From: an uncultured Gammaproteobacteria bacterium
GTDB taxonomy: Bacteria; Pseudomonadota; Gammaproteobacteria; Pseudomonadales; Pseudohongiellaceae
Direction: 5' to 3'
DNA: 64,000 bases
Assembly: GCA_913060975.1 (NCBI GenBank)
Contig: CAJXVC010000002.1
Span: 434,001-498,000 of the forward strand
Made by a program: the position numbers and the translations under genes. The notes beneath the pieces were generated by a model. That model was given only the letters and a program-made list of their open reading frames with translations, was not told the DNA's origin and did not search any database. Position 1 is the first letter of the stretch. Each line of letters opens with the position of its first letter. Shown here piece after piece: positions 45,038-58,277 of this stretch.

Positions 45038-46335
45038 AGCCTCTTGCTGCTCGGGCCCAGGCCGCACTGATTCTCGATGCTGTTCTAAAAAGTAAAGGCT
45101 CACTTACTACACAACTAAGCAAACACAAGGAGCGGGAAGACTACCCGCTTTTACAAGAAATGTGTTTCGGGGTCTGTCGCTGGTATTTTCAACTCGATGC
45201 CATTGTTGGCCAACTACTCAGCAAGCCGCTCAAGACCAAAGATCAGGACGTTAAATTACTGCTGTTAATCGGCCTGTATCAGATTCGTGAGATGCGCCTG
45301 CCGGACTATGCCGTTATCAATGAGACGGTCGGGGCAGTCAAAGGCCTGAAGAAACCCTGGGCGCGCGGCCTGACCAACGCCGTATTGCGAAATTATCAAC
45401 GCCGCGCCGCCGAACTCGATGAGTATCTCGCCAGTTTGCCGCTCGCTCAACAAACCGCCCATCCGCAATGGCTGGCTGATCGCATCGCCGCGGACTGGCC
45501 CGAGCAAAGCCAGGTGCTGTTGGCCAATAACAACCTGCGCCCACCCATGACTTTGCGCGTCAATCTGGCTCGGCAGTCACGCGATGCCTATCTGCAGCAA
45601 CTCGCTAACGCCGGGATCGATGCCAAAGCAGGCCTGCTGTCCGACAGTGCCATCTACCTAGCAGCGCCTTGTCCGGTGACCAGCTTACCGGGCTTTGAGA
45701 CTGGCAGTGTGAGTGTGCAGGATGAAGCCTCGCAACTGGTTCCTGGCGTGCTGGATCTGCAACCTGGCCAGCGTGTGCTCGATGCTTGCTCCGCGCCTGG
45801 CGGTAAAACCTGTCATATTCTTGAGAGTGAGTCATCACTAACTGAAGTGGTGTCCATTGAACTGGAAGCCAGCCGCATGCCCCGGCTGGAGGAAAACCTG
45901 CAACGTCTCGGTCTTCAGGCTACCACTGTCTGTGCGGATATTACCGAAACACCTTTCTGGTGGGATGGTGTCGAATTCGATCGCATTCTGCTTGATGCCC
46001 CTTGCTCGGCAACCGGCGTGATTCGCCGCCACCCCGATATCAAAGTCTTGCGCCAACTTGAAGACGTCGAGACATTGGTCGAATTGCAAACGCAAATCCT
46101 GCACTCGCTATGGCCTTGCCTGAAATCTGGTGGTCTTTTTCTCTACACCACTTGTTCGATCCTGCGTCAGGAGAACGAAGCCAATCTGGCAGCGTTCCTA
46201 AACTCCACGCCAGACGCTAAATATGAGCGCATCACGGCCGATTGGGGAGTAGAATGCAATTATGGAAAGCAGCTGCTTACCGGCCAACAAGATGGAACGG
46301 ATGGCTTTTACTTCGCCCTGCTTCGCAAACAGTAG
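45034..46335 (+). CDS. rsmB: 16S rRNA (cytosine-967-C5)-methyltransferase
   Basis: A 433-residue methyltransferase. N-terminal NusB-like RNA-binding domain (about 1-140), then the Rossmann domain with DACSAPGGKTCHILE (SAM motif, about 249-263), the motif IV cysteine in LDAPCSATGVIRRHPDIK and the catalytic cysteine in TTCSILRQENE. It is coupled to fmt. Confidence 0.96.
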   Translation: MKPLAARAQAALILDAVLKSKGSLTTQLSKHKEREDYPLLQEMCFGVCRWYFQLDAIVGQLLSKPLKTKDQDVKLLLLIGLYQIREMRLPDYAVINETVGAVKGLKKPWARGLTNAVLRNYQRRAAELDEYLASLPLAQQTAHPQWLADRIAADWPEQSQVLLANNNLRPPMTLRVNLARQSRDAYLQQLANAGIDAKAGLLSDSAIYLAAPCPVTSLPGFETGSVSVQDEASQLVPGVLDLQPGQRVLDACSAPGGKTCHILESESSLTEVVSIELEASRMPRLEENLQRLGLQATTVCADITETPFWWDGVEFDRILLDAPCSATGVIRRHPDIKVLRQLEDVETLVELQTQILHSLWPCLKSGGLFLYTTCSILRQENEANLAAFLNSTPDAKYERITADWGVECNYGKQLLTGQQDGTDGFYFALLRKQ

Positions 46336-46365
46336 TCGCGGCAGCAATCTGAGAATACCGCAGTC

Positions 46366-47739
46366 ATGAAAATCATTATCCTCGGCGTCAACCAGGTAGG
46401 TAGTACGCTCGCGGAAACCCTGGCCAACGAGGCCAATGACATTACCGTAGTCGATAGCGATATCGAAAAACTGCGAGAATTGCGCGACCGTATAGATCTG
46501 GGCATTGTCGATGGCAAGGCCTGTCATCCCGACGTGCTGGAGCGCGCCGGTGGCAATGACGCCGACATGATCATCGCCGTTACCGAAAGCGATGAGGTCA
46601 ACATGGTAGCCTGCCGGGTCGCCCATTCATTGTTCCAGACTCCGAAAAAAATCTGCCGCATTCGCGCTTCTTCTTATCTGGTGAGTGACAAGCTGTTTGG
46701 TCAGCAGGGCATTGCCGTTGACGTGGTCATTAGCCCGGAAAAAATTGTCTCGGAATACATTGCTCGCCTGATCGACTTGCCTGGCTCGCTGCAGGTGCTC
46801 GATTTTGCCGATGGACGTGTGCAGTTAGTTGCGGTAAAGGCCTTTTATGGTGGTCCATTGGTTGGCCAGGAGATTCGTCTGTTGCGCCAACACATGCCTT
46901 CTGTTGAAACCCGCGTCGCCGCAATCTTTCGCAAAGATCGCCCCATTATTCCCGAAGGCTCTACTGTGATTGAAGCCGACGATGAGGTGTTCTTCATCGC
47001 CGCACAAAAAGACATTCGTGCCTGCATGGGTGAATTGCGCCGTATGGACAAACCCTACAAGCGCATCATGATCGCCGGCGGCGGCAACATCGGTTCACGA
47101 CTGGCACTGGATCTCGAACAGCGCTATCAGGTGAAAATTATTGAGCACAATCCTGAGCGCTGCGCAGTGCTGTCGGAAAACCTCAACAAGGCGATCGTTC
47201 TCAATGGCGAAGCCTCGCAGCGCGATCTGTTGATGGACGAAAACATCGAAGAGACTGATGTGTTTCTCGCCCTGACCAATGATGACGAAGCTAACATTAT
47301 GTCGTCGCTGCTGGCCAAGCGCCTGGGTGCCAAGAAAGTAATGGCGCTGATTAACAACCCAGCTTATGTTGATCTGGTTCAAGGCGGCGAAATTGACATC
47401 GCCATTTCTCCGCAGCAGGCCACCATCGGCACTTTGTTGGCACACGTGCGTCGCGGTGATGTAGTGAATGTGCACTCCCTGCGCCGCGGTGCAGCTGAGG
47501 CCATGGAGGCTATTGCGCACGGCGATGAAAGCACCTCAAAAGTTGTCGGCAGGGCCATTGAAGATATTGACCTGCCCGAGGGTACGACTATCGGGGCAAT
47601 CGTGCGTAATGACGAAGTGCTAATCGCCCATGACGATACTGTTGTGCAAACCAATGACCATGTCATTCTCTTTTTAGTTGACCGTAAAACCATTCCGGAA
47701 GTGGAACGCCTGTTCCAGGTCGGCTTTAGCTTCTTCTGA
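46366..47739 (+). CDS. trkA: Trk potassium uptake regulatory subunit TrkA
   Basis: A 457-residue peripheral membrane protein gating potassium uptake. It has two RCK units, each with a Rossmann NAD-binding site ([15 protein letters not shown] at about 4-18 and [14 protein letters not shown] at about 235-248) and a C-terminal RCK_C domain. Its TGA stop overlaps the trkH ATG by one base, so the gate and channel subunits are co-expressed. Confidence 0.97.
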   Translation: MKIIILGVNQVGSTLAETLANEANDITVVDSDIEKLRELRDRIDLGIVDGKACHPDVLERAGGNDADMIIAVTESDEVNMVACRVAHSLFQTPKKICRIRASSYLVSDKLFGQQGIAVDVVISPEKIVSEYIARLIDLPGSLQVLDFADGRVQLVAVKAFYGGPLVGQEIRLLRQHMPSVETRVAAIFRKDRPIIPEGSTVIEADDEVFFIAAQKDIRACMGELRRMDKPYKRIMIAGGGNIGSRLALDLEQRYQVKIIEHNPERCAVLSENLNKAIVLNGEASQRDLLMDENIEETDVFLALTNDDEANIMSSLLAKRLGAKKVMALINNPAYVDLVQGGEIDIAISPQQATIGTLLAHVRRGDVVNVHSLRRGAAEAMEAIAHGDESTSKVVGRAIEDIDLPEGTTIGAIVRNDEVLIAHDDTVVQTNDHVILFLVDRKTIPEVERLFQVGFSFF

Positions 47740-49193
47740 TGCATGCCTCTATAACAGTCAAGATTCTTGGTTTACTGCTCATGTTTTTCAGCGTGCTGGC
47801 CAACCTGCCGCCGTTGTTTGTCTCCCTGATTTATAGCGATGGCATGGTGTTGCCGTTTCTGCATTCCATGCTCTCACTCTTTATTCTTGGCTTTATAATG
47901 TGGGCCACTACGGCCCGTACTCGCAAAGACCTGAGCACACGCGACGGTTTTCTCGTAGTAACACTGTTCTGGGCGGTACTGGGTACTGCCGGCTGTTTGC
48001 CATTTTTACTATCAGATCAAGTTACCTTGTCGATCACAGATGCCGTGTTCGAATCTCTGTCCGGGCTAACGACAACCGGTGCGACTGTTATCTCTGGCCT
48101 GGAAACGCTGCCTAAATCTATTTTGTTTTATCGTCAGCAACTACAGTGGCTGGGTGGCATGGGTATTATTGTGTTAGCCGTGGCACTTTTACCGATGCTC
48201 GGTATCGGGGGTATGCAGCTCTATCGTGCAGAAAGCCCCGGCCCGGTGAAAGATAACAAGCTCGTGCCGCGCCTGGCGGAGACTGCCAAAGCACTCTGGT
48301 ATATCTATCTTTCCCTCACGGTAATTTGTGCGCTGGCCTACTGGCTGGTGGGCATGGATTTGTTTGACGCCATCAGTCACAGCTTCACTACTGTCGCCAT
48401 CGGTGGCTTCTCAACATACGATGCCAGCCTGGGCCATTTTGATAACCCGGCAATCGAGATGATTGCCATCGTATTCATGTTTATTGCCGGGGTGAATTTC
48501 GCCTTACATTTCGCGGCCTGGCGCAATCGTTCCTTGCGCAGTTATTTCGATGATCCAGAATTCAAATTCTATGCATTGATTCTGCTGTCTGTTTCCGTCG
48601 TTACAATTCTGGTACTGGTGTATTCAGATGTTTACGCCAGTATGTCCGAGGCGTTTATCAAAGGCCTGTTTCAAGTAGTGTCGATTGCCACGACCACTGG
48701 CTTTACCACCGCCGACTTTAATTCCTGGCCGCTATTTTTACCCTATGTGTTGCTGTACGCCGCTATCATCGGCGCCTGTGCCGGATCAACCGGGGGCGGG
48801 ATGAAAGTCGTGCGTATTCTGCTGATTTTCAAACAGGGCATTCGTGAGGTACAGAGACTGATTCACCCGAAAGCTGTGATTCCAGTCAAATTGGGCAAGA
48901 AGGTAATTTCCGACCGGGTAATCGAATCCGTCTGGGGGTTTTTTGCAGTGTATGTAATGGCCTTTATGGCCATGCTTTTAGCATTGCTGGCCACTGGCAT
49001 GGACATCATCACAGCCTTCAGTGCCGTGGGCGCCTGTATTAACAATCTGGGTCCTGGGCTGGAGAATGTGGCGCAAACCTATGGCGCCTTGCCAGCAACA
49101 GCAAAATGGATTCTCTGTCTGGCTATGCTGTTGGGCCGGCTGGAAGTCTTTACCCTGTTGGTGCTCTTCACGCCGATGTTCTGGCGCCGTTAG
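47739..49193 (+). CDS. trkH: Trk potassium uptake channel subunit TrkH
   Basis: A 484-residue membrane channel with four repeated M1-P-M2 units. Selectivity-filter-like segments include SGLTTTGATVISGL, FTTVAIGGFSTYD, TTTGFTTADFNSW and CINNLGPGLENV, and GSTGGGMKVVR is the intramembrane-loop region. It forms a potassium uptake unit with TrkA. It is convergent with the acyltransferase gene 39 bases downstream. Confidence 0.96.
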   Translation: MHASITVKILGLLLMFFSVLANLPPLFVSLIYSDGMVLPFLHSMLSLFILGFIMWATTARTRKDLSTRDGFLVVTLFWAVLGTAGCLPFLLSDQVTLSITDAVFESLSGLTTTGATVISGLETLPKSILFYRQQLQWLGGMGIIVLAVALLPMLGIGGMQLYRAESPGPVKDNKLVPRLAETAKALWYIYLSLTVICALAYWLVGMDLFDAISHSFTTVAIGGFSTYDASLGHFDNPAIEMIAIVFMFIAGVNFALHFAAWRNRSLRSYFDDPEFKFYALILLSVSVVTILVLVYSDVYASMSEAFIKGLFQVVSIATTTGFTTADFNSWPLFLPYVLLYAAIIGACAGSTGGGMKVVRILLIFKQGIREVQRLIHPKAVIPVKLGKKVISDRVIESVWGFFAVYVMAFMAMLLALLATGMDIITAFSAVGACINNLGPGLENVAQTYGALPATAKWILCLAMLLGRLEVFTLLVLFTPMFWRR

Positions 49194-49232
49194 ACCCGCA
49201 ACACCTGGCCCACATGCTTCCGGGCTGATGAT

Positions 49233-50153
49233 TCAATAAAATTCCTGATTATCGGGTCGACGCCGAAAACGCTTATATTCCCACTGATACTGGGCTGGCG
49301 CCAATTGCACACAATCTTCCACGCTGCGATTCAAGCCGGCTAGTGACGCTGCAATATCACTGCTGTATATCGCTTCATCGGCGCGCCGGAATACCGCCTT
49401 GAATCCCCGACCACCCGGCAAGCGTTGCGCAAAACCGCAGAACACATGCGCGCCGGTGCGCTGCGCCAACTTGCTCACCAATGTCATAGTGTATGCCGGC
49501 TCACCAAAAAACGGCGCAAATTCACCGCTGCCATCCGCCGGGACCTGATCAGGTAATACACCCACCATTTCTCCACGCTTTAATGCGGCCAGCACCTGGG
49601 CAACCCCGGCTCTGCTGGTTGGCGCCATCTGCACACCACTGCGTGACCGTACTTCTTTGAGGAGTCGATCCATAGCCCGGCTGCGAGGCGGTTGATACAT
49701 AAAATTCGAGGGTAGATCCTGGCAGGCATAAAACCCGAAAATTTCCCAGTTACTCAAGTGTGGCGCTAACAGGATCACGCCCTTGCCAGATTCACCGGCT
49801 GCCAGAAACTCCTGATAGCCGTCTTGTTCTTTTACCAGCGCGATAGTCCGTGATACAGGCTGGGCCCAGGCTTTGCCCATCTCCAGAGCGGTAGCCACGG
49901 TATGACTGAGGCTGTCTTTCGCCAAAGCGGCAATTTCGGAATCTGACTTATCGGCAAAGCAGGTCTGCAAATTCTTGTAAGTGGTGGACTTGGCGCGGCT
50001 GGGCAGGGTGTTGGTCAGCCAGCCACCCACGCGTGCCAGCCCATGCAAAAGAGGCAGTGGTGTGAAGGCCAGGCATTTAAGGACCAGCAACAGTAAATAA
50101 TAACGCAGAGTATCGATATCAGGCCTCGTGCCGGTCACAGCGAGCAGGGTCAA
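49233..50153 (-). CDS. Lipid A biosynthesis lauroyl/myristoyl-type acyltransferase (LpxL/HtrB family)
   Basis: A 306-residue inner-membrane acyltransferase adding a secondary acyl chain to lipid A precursors. It has an N-terminal hydrophobic segment (about 18-38) and the catalytic HX4E motif in APHLSNWEIFG (His about 131), with GVLPDQVP as a later conserved block. Whether it is the LpxL- or LpxM-type enzyme cannot be told from the sequence. The same family occurs at this position between glyQ and trkA in Pseudomonas. Confidence 0.9.
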   Translation of the reverse strand: MTLLAVTGTRPDIDTLRYYLLLLVLKCLAFTPLPLLHGLARVGGWLTNTLPSRAKSTTYKNLQTCFADKSDSEIAALAKDSLSHTVATALEMGKAWAQPVSRTIALVKEQDGYQEFLAAGESGKGVILLAPHLSNWEIFGFYACQDLPSNFMYQPPRSRAMDRLLKEVRSRSGVQMAPTSRAGVAQVLAALKRGEMVGVLPDQVPADGSGEFAPFFGEPAYTMTLVSKLAQRTGAHVFCGFAQRLPGGRGFKAVFRRADEAIYSSDIAASLAGLNRSVEDCVQLAPAQYQWEYKRFRRRPDNQEFY

Positions 50154-50348
50154 AATCAGGTTTGTCGAAGAGTCCGTGTATGGGCTCGTAAAACAGGAGC
50201 CTATTGTAGTGCCATTGTGCTGAATGACAATTGCCAGTCAGCACGAGATTACTGCGAATTGGGCCGGCTCAAGAGTGCCTTGCTGTGGATTAGTCCAAGA
50301 GAATCGCGCATAATTGCAGCCCCTTGATTTTATGAACATTTCATCATC

Positions 50349-51281
50349 GTGAGCTCACAGAAGGACCTATTGACGTTCCAGGATCTGGTTCTGGCGTTAC
50401 AACAATTTTGGGCCGAACGCGGATGCGTCGTGCTGCAACCTCTGGATCTGGAAGTCGGTGCCGGCACTTTCCATCCGGCCACGTTCTTGCGTGCCATCGG
50501 ACCGGAAAGCTGGAATTCAGCCTACGTGCAACCTTGCCGCCGCCCAACAGACGGCCGCTATGGCGAAAATCCGAATCGCCTGCAGCACTACTATCAGTTT
50601 CAGGTCATCCTCAAGCCATCGCCGAAAAACATTCAGTCGCTGTATTTACAGTCACTGGAAGCCCTCGGCATCGACATGAGCATTCATGATGTTCGCTTTG
50701 TCGAAGACAATTGGGAATCGCCGACATTAGGCGCCTGGGGGCTGGGCTGGGAAGTGTGGCTTAACGGCATGGAAGTCACCCAGTTTACTTACTTTCAGCA
50801 AGTCGGCGGTCTCGAGTGTCATCCGGTAAGTGGTGAAATCACCTACGGTATCGAGCGCATCGCCATGTATCTGCAGGGCGTGGACAGCATTTACGACATC
50901 GTCTGGACCGAGGGCCCCAATGGCGTGGTCACTTACGGCGATGTGTTCAAGCAGAACGAAGTTGAGATGTCCGCCTATAATTTCGAGCACGCCGATACCG
51001 ATTTACTGTTTCGCAATTTCGACGATGCCGAGCAGCAGTGCGAAAAGCTCATCGACAACGGGCTGGCGTTACCCGCCTATGAGCAGGTACTCAAGGCATC
51101 GCATTTCTTCAATTTGCTTGATGCCCGCAACGCCATCTCGGTCACTGAACGACAACGCTTTATTCTGCGTGTCCGCACGCTGGCTCGCGCGGTTGCCCAA
51201 GCCTATTACGACAGCCGCAAGGCCCTGGGCTTCCCGTTAGCGCCCGAAGCCTTGCGCAAAGAATTTCTGGAAAAATCGTGA
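50349..51281 (+). CDS. glyQ: Glycine-tRNA ligase alpha subunit
   Basis: A 310-residue catalytic subunit of the tetrameric bacterial glycyl-tRNA synthetase. The N-terminal [19 protein letters not shown] and the block [20 protein letters not shown] are characteristic. The start is GTG. It overlaps glyS by four bases. Confidence 0.97.
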   Translation: MSSQKDLLTFQDLVLALQQFWAERGCVVLQPLDLEVGAGTFHPATFLRAIGPESWNSAYVQPCRRPTDGRYGENPNRLQHYYQFQVILKPSPKNIQSLYLQSLEALGIDMSIHDVRFVEDNWESPTLGAWGLGWEVWLNGMEVTQFTYFQQVGGLECHPVSGEITYGIERIAMYLQGVDSIYDIVWTEGPNGVVTYGDVFKQNEVEMSAYNFEHADTDLLFRNFDDAEQQCEKLIDNGLALPAYEQVLKASHFFNLLDARNAISVTERQRFILRVRTLARAVAQAYYDSRKALGFPLAPEALRKEFLEKS

Positions 51282-53362
51282 GCACAAATAAACACGACCT
51301 GCTAATTGAGCTGGGTACTGAAGAGTTACCTCCCAAAGCCCTGCCGAAACTCTCGGCGGCTTTTGAGAAACTGTTGACCGATAAACTGCGGGAACAGCAA
51401 CTCGACTTTACAAGCAGCAAAGCTTTCGCCACGCCGCGACGGCTCGCCGTATTGATCAAAGCCCTTGATGAGCAACAACAGGATCAGGAAAACACGCGCT
51501 TTGGCCCTGCTGTGCAAGCTGCTTTTGCTGATGACGGCAAGCCAACGCCGGCCGCCATGGGTTTCGCCAAATCCTGTGGCGTGGAAGTGGAAGATCTGTC
51601 CCGCGCTGAAAAAGACGGCGTCGAAAAGCTGTGTTATCAAAAAACACAAAAAGGGCAGCCCACCACAGCGCTGCTGGAAAATATTCTGGTCGAGGCACTG
51701 GCGCAACTGCCAATCCCGAAGCGCATGCGCTGGGGAAGTTCGCGGGCGGAATTTGTCCGACCTGTACACTGGCTGCTGGTGCTGTTTGGTGACAAGCCTG
51801 TTGCTGTGTCCGTGTTTGATATCAAGTCTGGTGCAACAACAATGGGGCACCGCTTCATGCACAATGAAGCGATTACCATCAGCAAGCCGGACGACTATGA
51901 ATCTGCATTAGAAGACCCGGGCAAGGTGATCGCCGATTTTGGCAAGCGCCGCGAACAGATCCGTGAGTTGGTTGAAGCCGAAGGCAGTAAGTTGTCTGCC
52001 ACACCGATGATCGATGACGACCTGCTCAATGAAGTCACAGCCCTGGTGGAATACCCGGTCGCTCTTACTGGTGACTTTGATCCACGGTTTCTCGAAGTGC
52101 CCCCCGAAGCACTCATCTTAACGATGAAGTCGCATCAGAAGTGTTTTTGTCTGACTGACGAAAAAGGCGAACTTATTCCCAAGTTTGTTGCCGTTAGTAA
52201 TTTGCTTAGCAAGGACCCGCAGCAGGTCGTTGAGGGTAACGAACGCGTCATTCGTCCGCGCCTGGCCGATGCCAGCTTCTTTTTTGAGACGGACAAGAAC
52301 AAGACATTGGAATCACGCTGCCCGGACCTTGAAAAACTCAAGTTCCAGGACAAGCTCGGCAGTGTCGGCGCCAAGAGTGCCCGTGTCGCACGTCTGGCCA
52401 GCTGGATAGCAGAGCAGGTCGGGGGAGATTCACAGCTTGCGGCTCGCGCGGCCAAGCTTGGCAAGTGCGATCTGCTCACCAACATGGTCGGGGAGTTCGC
52501 CGAACTGCAAGGTCTTATGGGCTACTACTACGCCCTTAATGATGGCGAACCCGAAGCGGTGGCTATTGCCCTTAACGAGCAGTATCAGCCGCGCTTTGCC
52601 GGCGCTCCGGTACCGGAAACACTGAACGGTGCGATTGTTGCGCTGGCAGATAAACTCGATACCACAGTTGGCATGTTCGGCATTAACCAACCGCCTACCG
52701 GTTCCAAGGACCCGTTCGCACTGCGTCGTTCAGCACTGGGCATCCTCCGCATTCTTATCGAGAAAGAACTCGATCTGGATCTACAGGCCAGTATCGCTTA
52801 TTCAGCCGAAGGGTTTGCAGGCTTGAACCTGGCAGAGAAAACCAGCGAGAGCGTATTTGATTTTATGCTCGATCGCTTTAAAGCCTGGTATGCCGATGAG
52901 GGTATTGCCAGCGGCGTATTCCAGTCTGTGTTTGTACTCAAACCGACTCGGCCACTGGATTTCCATCGCCGCATTCAGGCGGTTAACTCGTTCGCCTCTT
53001 TGGATGAGGCGGCGGCGCTGGCGGCTGCCAACAAGCGCGTCTCCAATCTGTTAGCCAAACAGGAAGCCGGTTCTGTCAGCGCGAATGTTGACGAGTCTTT
53101 ACTTACCGACGCAGCAGAAAAATCCCTGTTTTCTGAGGTTAAAGATTGCGAGTTGGAAGTCGGCCCGCTGTTTGAGGCCGGCAATTATAAAGAAGGCCTG
53201 CAACAGCTTGCTAAACTGAAGGACTCTGTCGATTCATTCTTCGATGACGTTCTGGTTATGGCAGAGGACGAGCAGTTAAAGCTCAATCGGCTGGCTTTAT
53301 TATCGCGCCTGCGCAAACTGTTTCTGGCCACTGCTGACATTTCTCACCTGCACGCGAATTAG
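51278..53362 (+). CDS. glyS: Glycine-tRNA ligase beta subunit
   Basis: A 694-residue subunit needed for tRNA binding. It begins [15 protein letters not shown], contains the conserved HRFMHN and [10 protein letters not shown] segments, an HD-like helical region and a C-terminal anticodon-binding domain (about 580-680). GTG start, coupled to glyQ. It is followed after four bases by gmhB. Confidence 0.97.
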   Translation: MSTNKHDLLIELGTEELPPKALPKLSAAFEKLLTDKLREQQLDFTSSKAFATPRRLAVLIKALDEQQQDQENTRFGPAVQAAFADDGKPTPAAMGFAKSCGVEVEDLSRAEKDGVEKLCYQKTQKGQPTTALLENILVEALAQLPIPKRMRWGSSRAEFVRPVHWLLVLFGDKPVAVSVFDIKSGATTMGHRFMHNEAITISKPDDYESALEDPGKVIADFGKRREQIRELVEAEGSKLSATPMIDDDLLNEVTALVEYPVALTGDFDPRFLEVPPEALILTMKSHQKCFCLTDEKGELIPKFVAVSNLLSKDPQQVVEGNERVIRPRLADASFFFETDKNKTLESRCPDLEKLKFQDKLGSVGAKSARVARLASWIAEQVGGDSQLAARAAKLGKCDLLTNMVGEFAELQGLMGYYYALNDGEPEAVAIALNEQYQPRFAGAPVPETLNGAIVALADKLDTTVGMFGINQPPTGSKDPFALRRSALGILRILIEKELDLDLQASIAYSAEGFAGLNLAEKTSESVFDFMLDRFKAWYADEGIASGVFQSVFVLKPTRPLDFHRRIQAVNSFASLDEAAALAAANKRVSNLLAKQEAGSVSANVDESLLTDAAEKSLFSEVKDCELEVGPLFEAGNYKEGLQQLAKLKDSVDSFFDDVLVMAEDEQLKLNRLALLSRLRKLFLATADISHLHAN

Positions 53363-53366
53363 TCCC

Positions 53367-53927
53367 GTGCCAGCAACCAATCACGACAAGATTGTAGTGT
53401 TGGACCGGGACGGTGTAATCAACCAGGATTCACCTGACTACATCAAGTCCGCTGATGAATGGTTACCCATTCCCCGTAGCATCGAAGCCATTGCGCAATT
53501 GCATCAAGCAGGATTCCTCGTTGCGGTAGCCACCAATCAATCCGGGTTGGCGCGCGACTATTTCGATGCGTTCACCCTGGCACAAATTCATCAAAAGTTA
53601 GCGATGACTGTGGAAGCGGCCGGTGGTCTGGTATCCGGTATTTTCTATTGTCCACACGGACCTGATGACGGTTGTACTTGTCGCAAACCCGGGGTCGGTT
53701 TATTGCAACAGATTGAAGCCGAGTTGCGTGTAAGTTTGCCGGGCCATTGTTTTATTGGCGATAGTCTGCGTGATCTGCAGTGCGCTCGTGACTATGCCAT
53801 GCAACCAGTGCTCGTGTTGAGCGGCAATGGTATTAAAACCCGCGAACAACTTGCTGAGAATAGGCTAGGCGATACACCGGTGTTTGCAGATCTGCTCGAT
53901 GCTGTTCAACAGCATATTCTGGCTTAG
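53367..53927 (+). CDS. gmhB: D-glycero-beta-D-manno-heptose 1,7-bisphosphate 7-phosphatase
   Basis: A 186-residue HAD-family phosphatase in the ADP-heptose pathway for LPS core. The nucleophile motif is LDRDGVINQDSPDYI (about 12-26), the zinc loop CPHGPDDGCTCRKPG and the later motif GDSLRDLQCARD. GTG start. Its neighbours plsC and the LpxL-like gene also serve the envelope. Confidence 0.95.
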   Translation: MPATNHDKIVVLDRDGVINQDSPDYIKSADEWLPIPRSIEAIAQLHQAGFLVAVATNQSGLARDYFDAFTLAQIHQKLAMTVEAAGGLVSGIFYCPHGPDDGCTCRKPGVGLLQQIEAELRVSLPGHCFIGDSLRDLQCARDYAMQPVLVLSGNGIKTREQLAENRLGDTPVFADLLDAVQQHILA

Positions 53928-53944
53928 GTGGTAACAGTCACCCT

Positions 53945-57132
<3,188 letters not shown>

Positions 57133-57167
57133 TCACATGCCGAATTACACGCCCTGGAGCGCGCGAA

Positions 57168-58250
57168 TTAGGTGTTTATTTTACCACGTTCCACGTGGAA
57201 CGACGCCATTTCCGTCGCTTTCTGCTGCCCGGAATTGAAGGAATCTTTGTCCACACAGGTAACGAACAATTGGCTCTTAAGACCAGCGAGGGTGGCCAGC
57301 ACAGACTCGCGGTTTTCGCGATCGAGTTCCGCTGGCAGGTCATCCACCAGGTACACACTATGCCTACCATTACTATCGGCGAGCAACTGACCCTGTGCAA
57401 TTTTTAGCGCGCTGACCAACAGCTTTTGTTGACCACGGGACAAGACTTCCAGCGCCTTGTGCTTGCCGGTCTTGATAGTGACGTCCGCGCGCTGCGGACC
57501 GAATTGGGTAGCCCGATATTTGCAGTCCATATCCCGCGACTGAACAAAGACCTCGGCCAGGGATTTCTCTGCGTCCCAGCCCCGATAATAAGTGATCGAC
57601 AGGTCCATAGCACGTTCGCCGGCTATGTCACTGTATACGGAACGAAACACGGGAAGCAGGGCAGCCAAATACTGATCCCGGTACTGATCCACCAACTCAG
57701 CCGCAATGATCAACTCCTTGTCCCATACCTGAATCTGGTCAAAGGCGGGTCGCGGTTGTTTGAGCAAATGATTTCGGCTCGCTAGGCTTTTGCGGAAGCG
57801 CCGCCAGGCCGTGAGGAAGGTTGGTTCCACGTGGAACACGCCCCAATCCATAAACTGTCTTCTGGCACGTGGCCCGCCTTCCAATAACAAGAAGGCACTA
57901 GCATCAAGAACCAGCACCGGCAGAAGCCGAGCCACATCATCCCAGTTGCTCTGCACACTCTCATCAAGCCGCAGCTGTTTCTTGTCATTACGGGACCGGC
58001 TAATGCCAACCCTGTGACCCCCTGCTAGCTGGGCAAATACCACCGCTTCATTGGCGTCATTATTAATCAGTGATTCGGTAGCTGAAGTACGAAAAGAGCG
58101 TCCATTAGCCAGCAGGTGTATGGCTTCCAGAATACTGGTTTTACCACTGCCGTTCTCCCCGTGGATGAGTGTGAATTGGGGATGGCACTCGAGTTCAAGC
58201 TGCGCGATGTTACGCACCTGGTTTATGCGCAGCGACTCAATAATACTCAT
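57168..58250 (-). CDS. recF: DNA replication and repair protein RecF
   Basis: A 360-residue SMC-like ATPase that helps load RecA at gaps. Walker A GENGSGKTSILEAI (about 31-44), signature-like region VLSRGQQKLLVSALKIAQGQL and Walker B VYLVDDLPAELD. Two parS-like palindromes lie inside it (57187-57202 and 57823-57838), both encoding FHVE. It belongs to the dnaA-dnaN-recF-gyrB run. Confidence 0.96.
   Translation of the reverse strand: MSIIESLRINQVRNIAQLELECHPQFTLIHGENGSGKTSILEAIHLLANGRSFRTSATESLINNDANEAVVFAQLAGGHRVGISRSRNDKKQLRLDESVQSNWDDVARLLPVLVLDASAFLLLEGGPRARRQFMDWGVFHVEPTFLTAWRRFRKSLASRNHLLKQPRPAFDQIQVWDKELIIAAELVDQYRDQYLAALLPVFRSVYSDIAGERAMDLSITYYRGWDAEKSLAEVFVQSRDMDCKYRATQFGPQRADVTIKTGKHKALEVLSRGQQKLLVSALKIAQGQLLADSNGRHSVYLVDDLPAELDRENRESVLATLAGLKSQLFVTCVDKDSFNSGQQKATEMASFHVERGKINT
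57187..57202. promoter_or_regulatory. parS-like centromere site 1 (inside recF)
   Basis: CGTTCCACGTGGAACG, a perfect 16-bp palindrome. The inner 14 bases GTTCCACGTGGAAC match the core of the bacterial chromosomal parS site bound by ParB (consensus TGTTNCACGTGNAACA). It lies near the 3' end of recF, about 4 kb from the origin. Confidence 0.85.
57823..57838. promoter_or_regulatory. parS-like centromere site 2 (inside recF)
   Basis: GGTTCCACGTGGAACA, with the same perfect 14-bp core as site 1, 636 bases away. ParB would be expected to load here; parA and parB are not in the window and would normally lie to the right of yidC. Confidence 0.85.
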
Positions 58251-58277
58251 GCTGGTGGCAGCGTGATGGACGCCAGC

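Noticed and set aside
57868-57880. Third parS site in recF (CACGTGG)
   Set aside because: Only the central CACGTG is present; the flanking GTTC/GAAC arms are missing.
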